A stretch of DNA of 64,000 nucleotides, from positions 1 through 64,000 of the forward strand of contig CBDCBW010000018.1 of the NCBI GenBank assembly GCA_965214485.1, in the 5' to 3' direction. Of this stretch, positions 58,017-64,000 are shown one piece after another. The position numbers and the translations under genes are program-made. The notes under the pieces were generated by a model that was not told the DNA's origin, did not search any database, and saw only the letters and a list, made by a program, of their open reading frames with translations. Source of the DNA: JANQRZ01 sp965214485 (lineage in GTDB: Bacteria > Bacteroidota > Rhodothermia > Rhodothermales > JANQRZ01). Each line of letters begins with the position of its first letter. The stretch's first letter is position 1.

Positions 58017-58187
58017 TCAGCGTACCACCGTGAGGCGCTGCGCCGCCCGGTGCGGCCCTGCCGCATCGAAGCGCGCCTCGTGTGGGCCCGCCGCCGCCGG
58101 GCCGTCGGCCAGCGTGGCGACGCGGCGACCGAGCGCGTCGTAGACGGCGAGCGTCACGTCGGCGGATTCGGGCAGGCTATCCGGCAT
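58017..58187 (-). pseudogene. remnant of a T9SS type A sorting domain
   Basis: A 56-codon frame reads LPESADVTLAVYDALGRRVA then TLADGPAAAGPHEARFDAAG and a final RLTVVR. This is the last part of a T9SS domain without PNPF, without the GLPSGVY turn and without any cargo. The body of the gene is gone. Confidence 0.65.
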
Positions 58188-58559
58188 GGAGCAACAGCAT
58201 CTACCCCATCACACCAAGCCCGGTAGCACCCTAGCAGCTTGCCCTCCATGCCGAGGCCGGCTGCGGTCTTCGGGGTCCGTCGTGCTCTCGACTCTGGAGC
58301 GAGGCTGCAGACGACAGCTCCCCCCTCCTCCCGTTCCCCCCACGCCAAACCACCACACCGTAACCGGATTCGGTATAAACTCTCGAAGCCCGAAAAGTCA
58401 TCCGCATGGACAGTGAGCCCACCGTGTCAAGCCGTTGTGCCCGCTGCCTCCACCGTGACCTAGGGTCGCTATGTTCTTTCTCTCCTCCCCCCGCTTCGCA
58501 GGGAGAGGGAGAACGGAGACCGAGAACGTAGCACCCCTGCCCACCGTGACCGTGACCGA
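58188..58559. other. 372 bp without recognisable gene
   Basis: No supported frame or RNA was seen between the T9SS remnant and the CPXCG gene. Near 58449 and 58545 the sequence CACCGTGACC recurs, and the last copies merge into the start-codon duplication at 58547-58573. Confidence 0.4.
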
Positions 58560-58573
58560 ATGACCGTGACCGA
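58547..58573. repeat. 14-bp-period duplication over a start codon
   Basis: TGACCGTGACCGA occurs at 58547-58559 and 58561-58573. The ATG of the CPXCG gene (58560-58562) joins the two copies. Confidence 0.9.
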
Positions 58574-58745
58574 GCACTTCTTCTCCTGCCCCTACTGCGG
58601 CGAGACGGTCTCCTTCGTGCTCGACCTCTCCGAGGGGCAGACCTACATCGAGGACTGCGAGGTCTGCTGCAACCCGGTCCGCATCCGCTACACGACCGAC
58701 GGGGAGACCGTGACGGCCTTCGAGGCGCGCAGCATCGAGCAGTAG
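58560..58745 (+). CDS. CPXCG motif-containing cysteine-rich protein
   Basis: The 61-residue protein matches the small CPXCG family: HFFSCPYCGETVSFVLDLSE, then YIEDCEVCCNPVRIRYT and a C-terminal VTAFEARSIE. The CPYC and CEVC pairs should bind one zinc. The role is unknown. The family is widespread as a single short gene. Confidence 0.92.
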   Translation: MTVTEHFFSCPYCGETVSFVLDLSEGQTYIEDCEVCCNPVRIRYTTDGETVTAFEARSIEQ

Positions 58746-59136
58746 CGCTGCAGGGCGGCGGGGGGGCCGCCGAGCGTGGTAGTTTTCCGTCAAGCGTTGG
58801 CGGCAGAGGGGGAAGAGGGTATGTTGTCCGACTAGGCCGCGCGAACCGGCTTCCCGATTGGCTTCCCGAACCGCCGGGCCGGACCTCGCGCCCTCGCGTG
58901 AAAAAGGAGCGCAGCGGCCTCCTTCGGCACGGTCCCTTCAGGGGGTCCTTCAGGAGGAGGGCGGTGCCGCGCCGGGACCGGGCGTGCGCGCGTCTCCGGG
59001 AAAGACCTTCCCCCGCCCGTGGAAATGTTTGCCACCTTTTAAGTTCGTCGATGGAACCCGCGATTACCTGATTCGAGCGTTGTACGTCCGAACCTCTTCG
59101 TTGGACCCAGCCCTTCCCGCCGTGGAACCTACCTAC
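58746..59136. other. 391-bp leader region of the capsule cluster
   Basis: No gene is supported here. The stretch has several short hairpin-forming repeats (GGCTTCCCGA twice near 58850, and overlapping CCTTC/GAAGG arms at 58915-58960) and an AT-rich patch CACCTTTTAAGTTCG at 59033. It may hold the promoter and a long leader of the tyrosine-kinase gene. Confidence 0.4.
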
Positions 59137-61614
59137 ATGGACCGACCGATCCTGCCCGCTGCGGCGACCGTGACGAGGGGGCAGGCCGCCGTGCCTCGCG
59201 GCAGCACGGCCCCCAGCGGGGCCCCGCTCCCCGGCCTCGCCCCCGAGCAGGAGCCGTTCGCCGAACTGTCGCTCGCGAGCATCGTGGGGACCTTCCGGCG
59301 CGGGTGGAAGATCATCCTCGCCGTCTGCCTCGCGGTGCTCGCCGTCACGGCGCTCTACACCTTCACGCAGTCCCCGCTCTACCGCACCGAGAGCGTCGTC
59401 CTCGTCGACACCAACAAGAACCAGGGGTGGAACGCGAACTCGATCGAGAGCCTGCTCTCGTTCGGGGGCGACGCGCGCACGCTCTACAACGAGGTCGAGA
59501 TTCTGCGGCAGTCCGTCCCGCTGGCCGAGCGCGTGGCCGCCCGGCTCACCGACGCGGGCCCGGCCTCGACCTTCGTCGTCGAGGGCGAGGCGCTCTCGGT
59601 GGCCGAGGCGGCGCGCCTGATGCTCAAGGAGCGCGTCCGCTTCGCCCCGGTCAGCGACTACGCCGACCTCATCCGCATCACCGCCCACAGCACCGACCCG
59701 GGCGAGGCCGCGCTCGTGGCGAACCTCTACGCCGAGGAGTACGTCCGGCGGAGCCAGGAGACGAGCCGCGCCAGCATCTCGAGCTCGCGGGCGTTTCTCG
59801 AGGGGCAGGAGGAGAAGCGGCGCCAGGAGCTGGGCCGCCTCGAGGACCAGCTCGGGGCGTTCCTGACGCAGGAGGGGGCCGTCGCGCTCGACGCCGAGGG
59901 CCAGAACGCCGTCACCCAGATCGCCGCGCTCGACGCGGCGCTCGAGGAGGCGCTCGTCGAGCTCGAGATGGAGCGGGCCGCGCTGCGCTCGCTCGACGCC
60001 GAGGTCGAGCGCGTCGAGCCCGGCCTCACGCGGCGCATCGCCTCGGGCGTCGAGAACGAGCTCCGCGTCCTCCAGGAGCGCATCGCCGAGCTCGAGCTCC
60101 AGGCCAGCGACTTCTACTCGGTCGATCCGACGCTCCAGGGCAACGAAGCGCGCAGCCCCGAGCTCCTCCAGATCACCTCGCGCGTCGAGCGCCTCCGCCG
60201 CCAGGTCGACGAGCAGGCGCAGCAGTACGTCGACGAGGTCCTCGCCGTCGGCGGCCTCGACGCGGGCGCGGCCGGCGGGGCCTCCGGGCTGGGCTACATC
60301 ACCCAGCTCCGGCGCGACGTGGTCCAGAAGCGCATCCGCGCGCAGGGCTTGGAGGCCAAGGCCGCCGCGCTCCGCGCCCAGGTCGGCGAGTACGAGGAGC
60401 GCCTGCGCGACATCCCGCGCCAGACGATCCAGCTCGCCCAGCTCCAGCGCCAGCAGCAGGCCACCGAGCGGACCTACCTCTTCCTCGTCGAGAAGCTCCA
60501 GGAGGCGCGCGTGGCCGAGGAGTCCGAGCTGGGCTACGTCGAGGTCATCCGCCAGGCCGACGTGCCGGCCGAGCCGGTGCGCCCGCGCCCTCTCATGAAC
60601 CTGGTGCTCGGCCTGCTCTTCGGCCTCGCCGCCGGCGTCGGGCTGGCGGTGCTGTGGAACGCGCTCGACCACCGGATCAAGACGCCGGAGGACCTCCGGG
60701 CGCACGGCTTCACCATGCTCGGGGCGATCCCCGACATGCGGCCCGTCGTCAAGCGCAACTTCGGCGGGAAAGAGACCGTGCGCATCGACTCGCACGAGGT
60801 CAGCACCACCGTCGCCGCCGTGCTCCACCCGCTCTCGCCGCTGGCCGAGGCCTTCCGGCACCTGCGGACCAACATCCAGTTCAGCCTGCCGGACCAGGCG
60901 GTCGAGGTGCTCATGGTGACCTCCTCCGGCCCGAGCGAGGGCAAGAGCACGACCGCGATGAACCTCGCCGTCTCGCTCGCCCAGGCCGGGCACCGCACGC
61001 TCTACGTCGACGCCGACCTCCGCAAGCCGAAGGGCCACACGCTCCTCGGGCTGACCCGCTACAACGGCCTCAGCGAGCTGCTCTTCCGCCGCGGCGAGAT
61101 CGACTGGGAGAGCTACCGGCAGGGGCTCCGCGTGACGTGGGCCGAGTTCGACGACGCCGTCGAGACGCTCTACGTGCTCCCCGCCGGCAAGCACGTCCCC
61201 AACCCCGCCGAGCTGCTCAACTCGCAGCGCATGGGCGAGCTCGTCGCCGAGATGCGCGAGGCCTTCGACGTCGTCGTCATCGACACGCCGCCGGTGATGG
61301 CCGTGACGGACGCCGTGCTCGTCTCGCGCCTGTGCGACGCCGTGATGTTCCTCTGCGTGGCCGGCCAGACGAGCTGGCGCTCGCTGATCCGGACGCGCGA
61401 CGGCATCAGCATCTCCGGCACCCCCGTCATCGGGACCGTGCTCAACCGCTTCGAGGAGCGCGTCGACGGCTACGGCTACGGCTACGGCTATGGCTACGGC
61501 AGCACCGAAGACTTCACGCTCGCGCCGAGCGCGTCCGTCGCGCCGAGCGCGTCCGTGCCGGACGGCGAGCCGCTGCTCCGAGGCTCCGCCGCCGAGCGCT
61601 CTGTCGAAGCGTAG
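59137..61614 (+). CDS. polysaccharide co-polymerase / BY-type tyrosine autokinase (Wzc/GumC-like)
   Basis: The 825 residues (ATG 59137) combine a Wzz domain and a tyrosine kinase that control chain length and export of capsule or exopolysaccharide. A first membrane segment (IILAVCLAVLAVTALYTF, about residue 60) precedes the periplasmic domain with long coiled coils (about 205-460). A second membrane segment lies near 490 (LMNLVLGLLFGLAAGVGLAV). The cytoplasmic kinase has Walker A SSGPSEGKSTT (Lys603), Walker A' LYVDADLRKPKG, Walker B VVIDTPPVMAVTDAVL, and a C-terminal tyrosine cluster GYGYGYGYGYG for autophosphorylation. Frames opening upstream were rejected because they lack family similarity. 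Confidence 0.93.
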   Translation: MDRPILPAAATVTRGQAAVPRGSTAPSGAPLPGLAPEQEPFAELSLASIVGTFRRGWKIILAVCLAVLAVTALYTFTQSPLYRTESVVLVDTNKNQGWNANSIESLLSFGGDARTLYNEVEILRQSVPLAERVAARLTDAGPASTFVVEGEALSVAEAARLMLKERVRFAPVSDYADLIRITAHSTDPGEAALVANLYAEEYVRRSQETSRASISSSRAFLEGQEEKRRQELGRLEDQLGAFLTQEGAVALDAEGQNAVTQIAALDAALEEALVELEMERAALRSLDAEVERVEPGLTRRIASGVENELRVLQERIAELELQASDFYSVDPTLQGNEARSPELLQITSRVERLRRQVDEQAQQYVDEVLAVGGLDAGAAGGASGLGYITQLRRDVVQKRIRAQGLEAKAAALRAQVGEYEERLRDIPRQTIQLAQLQRQQQATERTYLFLVEKLQEARVAEESELGYVEVIRQADVPAEPVRPRPLMNLVLGLLFGLAAGVGLAVLWNALDHRIKTPEDLRAHGFTMLGAIPDMRPVVKRNFGGKETVRIDSHEVSTTVAAVLHPLSPLAEAFRHLRTNIQFSLPDQAVEVLMVTSSGPSEGKSTTAMNLAVSLAQAGHRTLYVDADLRKPKGHTLLGLTRYNGLSELLFRRGEIDWESYRQGLRVTWAEFDDAVETLYVLPAGKHVPNPAELLNSQRMGELVAEMREAFDVVVIDTPPVMAVTDAVLVSRLCDAVMFLCVAGQTSWRSLIRTRDGISISGTPVIGTVLNRFEERVDGYGYGYGYGYGSTEDFTLAPSASVAPSASVPDGEPLLRGSAAERSVEA
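61521..61556. repeat. perfect 18-bp tandem duplication near the kinase gene's 3' end
   Basis: Two identical 18-bp copies (61521-61538, 61539-61556) encode the repeated LAPSAS-VAPSASV tail, 58 bp before the stop. Confidence 0.95.
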
Positions 61615-61659
61615 CCCCCTCTCACCCCCTGCTCGCTCTCCTTGCTCGCCCTCCGCCTC

Positions 61660-62151
61660 ATGACGCGCTTCCCCTCCACGGCCCGCCTGTCCGCGGCCTG
61701 CCTGCTCGCGGGCCTGGCGCTCGCGTCCCCGGCGGCCCACGCCCAGATCGTCACCGCCACGCCGGGCGTCTCGGTCTACCGCTACGCCGAGCCCGGCCGC
61801 CCGACGATGGACGTGCAGGTGTGGGGCGCGGTCCGGACGCCGGGCCTCTACCAGGTCGAGACCGGGACGGACCTGATGGAGCTGCTCTCCTACGCCGGCG
61901 GCCCGCAGACCGGCGCGCAGCGCGGCGACGAGGACCGGATCGTCCACGTCCAGCTCACGCGCGGAGCCCGGCAGGTGCTCTTCGAGAAGACGCTCGACGA
62001 CCTGCTCGCCGAGGGCTACCCCGAGCTCCAGGACGGCGACCTCATGACCGTCCGCACCGAAGTCAGGACCGGCATCGAGCTCCGGGACCTCGCCGTGTTC
62101 ACCTCGTCCATCGGCACCCTCGCCCTCGTCATCCTGCGCCTCGTGGAGTGA
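61660..62151 (+). CDS. exported SLBB-domain protein of the polysaccharide locus
   Basis: The 163 residues (ATG 61660) have a signal peptide (TARLSAACLLAGLALASPAA then HAQ). A single SLBB domain follows (DVQVWGAVRTPGLYQVETGT, DLMELLSYAGGP). The last 25 residues are hydrophobic (FTSSIGTLALVILRLVE) and could anchor it. It lacks the Poly_export domain of full Wza/GumB exporters, so it may be an accessory part of the secretion channel. It is 45 bp after the kinase gene and in the same operon. Confidence 0.8.
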   Translation: MTRFPSTARLSAACLLAGLALASPAAHAQIVTATPGVSVYRYAEPGRPTMDVQVWGAVRTPGLYQVETGTDLMELLSYAGGPQTGAQRGDEDRIVHVQLTRGARQVLFEKTLDDLLAEGYPELQDGDLMTVRTEVRTGIELRDLAVFTSSIGTLALVILRLVE

Positions 62152-62205
62152 GGAGGACGGCCAGCGCCGCCCCTGTTTTCCCCGCCAATCCAGACCCTCT
62201 GCCCC

Positions 62206-63609
62206 GTGACCACCAACCATCAGGATTCCAAAGACCGCCTGCTCGACCTCGCCGCCTCCGGCGACGCCACCGTCGGCGTGATCGGCCTGGGCTACGTCGG
62301 CCTCCCGCTCGCCGTCGAGTGCGCGGGGGCGGGCTACCGCGTCGTCGGCTTCGACGTGAGCGCCCCCGTCGTCGAGCGCGTCAACCGGGGCGAGAGCCAC
62401 ATCGCCGACGTGCCGTCGGACCGGCTCCGGCCCCACGCCGAGGGCGGGCAGATCGAGGCGACGACCGACATGGGCCGCCTCGCCGAGTGCGACGTGATCT
62501 CGATCTGCGTCCCGACGCCGCTCAACAAGATCAAAGACCCCGACCTCGCCTACGTCCTCAGCGCGGGGGGCGTCATCAAAGACAGCCTGCGCCCCGGCCA
62601 GCTCGTCATCCTCGAGAGCACGACCTACCCGGGGACCACCGACGAGGTGCTCCTCCCGGTCCTCGAAGAGACCGGGCTGAAGGTCGGCGAGGACTTCTTC
62701 CTCTGCTTCTCGCCCGAGCGCGTGGACCCCGGCAACCCGACGTGGCACACGAAGAACACCCCGAAGGTCATCGGCGGCGTGACCGGGGCGTGCTCGGAGG
62801 TCGGGCAGGCGGTCTACAACCGCGTCTTCGACGCGCTCGTGCCGGTCGAGAGCGCGCGCGCGGCGGAGCTCGTCAAGGTCTACGAGAACACCTTCCGCAT
62901 GATCAACATCGCGCTCGCCAACGAGCTCGCGCAGGCGTGCGACAAGCTCGACGTCAGCGTGTGGGACGTGATCGAGGCGGCGGCGACCAAGCCGTTCGGC
63001 TTCATGAAGTTCACCCCCGGCCCCGGCCTCGGCGGCCACTGCATCCCGCTCGACCCGCACTACCTCTCGTGGAAGATGCGGACGCTCGCCTACAAGACGC
63101 GCATGATCGAGCTCGCGAGCGAGATCAACGCCGAGATGCCGGCCTACGTCGTCCAGAAAGTCGCCGACGCGCTCAACGACGACCGCAAGGCCGTCCGCGG
63201 CAGCCGCCTGCTCGTCCTCGGCATCGCCTACAAGAAGAACATCGACGACCTCCGCGAGAGCCCGGCCCTCGAGGTCATCCGCCTCCTCCAGGAGAAGGGG
63301 GCCGACGTACAGTACCACGACCCCTTCTGCCCGACCATCGCCGACGACGGCCACACGGCGATCCGCGACCTCCCGCTCCACAGCCGCCCGCTCACCCGCG
63401 CCGAGCTCGGCGACACCGACGCGGTCATCCTCATCACCGACCACGACGGCGTGGACTACCAGCTCGTCATCGACTCGGTGCCGCTCGTCGTCGACACGCG
63501 CGGGACGATGCGCGCCTGCTGCGACGGCCCGGCCCGCGTCGTCGGCCTCTCGGGCCGCGAGATGGGCGAGGGCCCGGCCGAGGACCTCAGCCCTGTGCTG
63601 ACCCAGTAA
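62206..63609 (+). CDS. nucleotide sugar dehydrogenase (WbpA/UDP-N-acetylglucosamine 6-dehydrogenase type)
   Basis: The enzyme oxidises C6 of a UDP-HexNAc to the uronic acid with two NAD. The 467 residues start at GTG 62206. The NAD-binding GVIGLGYVGLPLAVECAGAG, ISICVPTPLNKIKDPDLAYV, ILESTTYPGTTDEVLLPVLE, FSPERVDPGN, VKVYENTFRMINIALANELA, and FTPGPGLGGHCIPLDPHYLS (the Cys nucleophile) are all present. The C-terminal UDP-binding domain has LGIAYKKNIDDLRESPALEV. Together with the next gene this points to UDP-ManNAc3NAcA-like or related uronate synthesis as in the wbp pathway. Confidence 0.93.
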   Translation: MTTNHQDSKDRLLDLAASGDATVGVIGLGYVGLPLAVECAGAGYRVVGFDVSAPVVERVNRGESHIADVPSDRLRPHAEGGQIEATTDMGRLAECDVISICVPTPLNKIKDPDLAYVLSAGGVIKDSLRPGQLVILESTTYPGTTDEVLLPVLEETGLKVGEDFFLCFSPERVDPGNPTWHTKNTPKVIGGVTGACSEVGQAVYNRVFDALVPVESARAAELVKVYENTFRMINIALANELAQACDKLDVSVWDVIEAAATKPFGFMKFTPGPGLGGHCIPLDPHYLSWKMRTLAYKTRMIELASEINAEMPAYVVQKVADALNDDRKAVRGSRLLVLGIAYKKNIDDLRESPALEVIRLLQEKGADVQYHDPFCPTIADDGHTAIRDLPLHSRPLTRAELGDTDAVILITDHDGVDYQLVIDSVPLVVDTRGTMRACCDGPARVVGLSGREMGEGPAEDLSPVLTQ

Positions 63610-63634
63610 CTCCACCCCAGAAGCTCACGATCTC

Positions 63635-64000
63635 ATGAAGAACTTTGCCCTCACCGGCGTCGCCGGCTACATCGCGCCGCGCCACCTCAAGGCCATCGCC
63701 GAGACCGGCAACCGCCTCGTCGCGGCGGTCGATCCGCACGACTCGGTCGGTATCCTCGACCAGCACTTCCCGCAGGCGGCGTTCTTCACCGAGTTCGAGC
63801 GCTTCGACCGGCACCTCGAAAAGCTCCGGCGCGGCCCCCAGCGTGAGCGCGTCGACTACGTCACGATCTGCTCGCCGAACCACCTCCACGACGCCCACAT
63901 CCGCCTCGCCCTCCGCGTCGGCGCCGACGCGATCTGCGAGAAGCCGCTCGTGATGAACCCGTGGAACCTCGACGTGCTGGCCGACCTCGAGCGCGAGTAC
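63635..64000 (+). CDS. Gfo/Idh/MocA oxidoreductase (WbpB-like), cut by window end
   Basis: The 122 visible residues (MKNFALTGVAGYIAPRHLKA) match WbpB, which oxidises the 3-hydroxyl of UDP-GlcNAcA. The N-terminal Rossmann fold has GVAGYIAPRHLKAIAETGNR, VDPHDSVGILDQHFP, TEFERFDRHLEKLRRG, and VTICSPNHLHDAHIRLALR with the family ICEKPLV. The rest of the gene is beyond the window. It follows the dehydrogenase gene by 25 bp. Confidence 0.92.
   Translation, partial: MKNFALTGVAGYIAPRHLKAIAETGNRLVAAVDPHDSVGILDQHFPQAAFFTEFERFDRHLEKLRRGPQRERVDYVTICSPNHLHDAHIRLALRVGADAICEKPLVMNPWNLDVLADLEREY

Noticed and set aside
58746..59136. Possible ops/JUMPstart antitermination site (GGCGGTGCCGCGC near 58968)
   Set aside because: Only a partial match to the proteobacterial ops sequence and no reason to expect RfaH here; a chance match in GC-rich DNA is more likely.
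58858..59136. Upstream extension of the tyrosine-kinase gene
   Set aside because: The added residues are low-complexity and unlike Wzc/GumC; ATG 59137 fits the usual distance to the first membrane segment.
58231..63615. Very long open frame on the minus strand opposite the capsule genes
   Set aside because: It is a composition shadow: high GC third positions on the plus strand remove stops on the other strand. The protein is Arg/Asp/Leu-rich without motifs, while the plus-strand genes are clear family members.

Overview
The window looks like chromosomal DNA of a very GC-rich member of the Rhodothermota/Bacteroidota, most like the Rubricoccaceae-Rhodothermaceae group. This is inferred from content, not from a marker phylogeny. 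Four loci carry type IX secretion (T9SS) C-terminal sorting domains or a remnant of one. Start regions lack strong Shine-Dalgarno sequences. Promoter-like boxes resemble the Bacteroidota TAnnTTTG -7 element. BshA, PdxB/PdxJ and a GumC/Wzc-type capsule locus are present.

1-25 kb is mostly housekeeping: the 3' end of an unknown gene, an acyl-CoA carboxylase beta subunit, an MltD-type transglycosylase, a large T9SS cargo protein, BshA, two outer-membrane proteins, a sigma factor coupled to a baeRF-type release-factor homologue, a lipoprotein EEP phosphatase, a cell-wall hydrolase, pdxB, era-pdxJ, a SAM-cycle group (metK-SIMPL-ahcY), acpP-fabF and thrS. 25.2-27.2 kb is a small decayed integrative element: a 20-bp near-copy of the tRNA-Val 3' end, a broken tyrosine integrase, a broken small gene and an intact DUF4143 ATPase, ending at tRNA-Val(GAC).

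27-42 kb: ychF, an outer-membrane protein, a PPP-family phosphatase, nusB, comEC, a DUF433/DUF5615 toxin-antitoxin pair whose toxin is frameshifted, tRNA-Met(CAT), a monocistronic RiPP-like precursor with a lasso-type leader motif, a three-gene sugar/methyltransferase operon, an ABC-F ATPase, and a GT39-like membrane glycosyltransferase followed by TonB-receptor debris. That last stretch is flanked by a degenerate copy of the ABC-F gene's 3' end.

42.9-51.5 kb is a defence island read on the minus strand: an initiator tRNA interrupted by a group I intron that encodes an I-Ssp6803I-like PD-(D/E)xK homing endonuclease, then hsdM, hsdS, a patch of dispersed repeats, darT-darG and hsdR. HsdR carries a 798-bp in-frame insertion made of a GIY-YIG nuclease domain between two tandem-repeat arrays. 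Three nuclease lineages (intron endonuclease, GIY-YIG, type I restriction) and a DNA-ADP-ribosylating toxin-antitoxin pair are thus packed into 8.6 kb.

51.7-64 kb: DUF1015-serA, a RuvC-fold protein behind two microsatellites, a T9SS cargo with a CxxCH motif, a two-gene 'split' copper-amine-oxidase-like pair with a degenerate cofactor motif, a CPXCG zinc-ribbon protein, and the start of a capsule/exopolysaccharide cluster (tyrosine autokinase, SLBB protein, nucleotide-sugar dehydrogenase, WbpB-like oxidoreductase cut by the window edge).

A theme across the window is short perfect tandem duplications (about 14-24 bp) lying on or next to start or stop codons.
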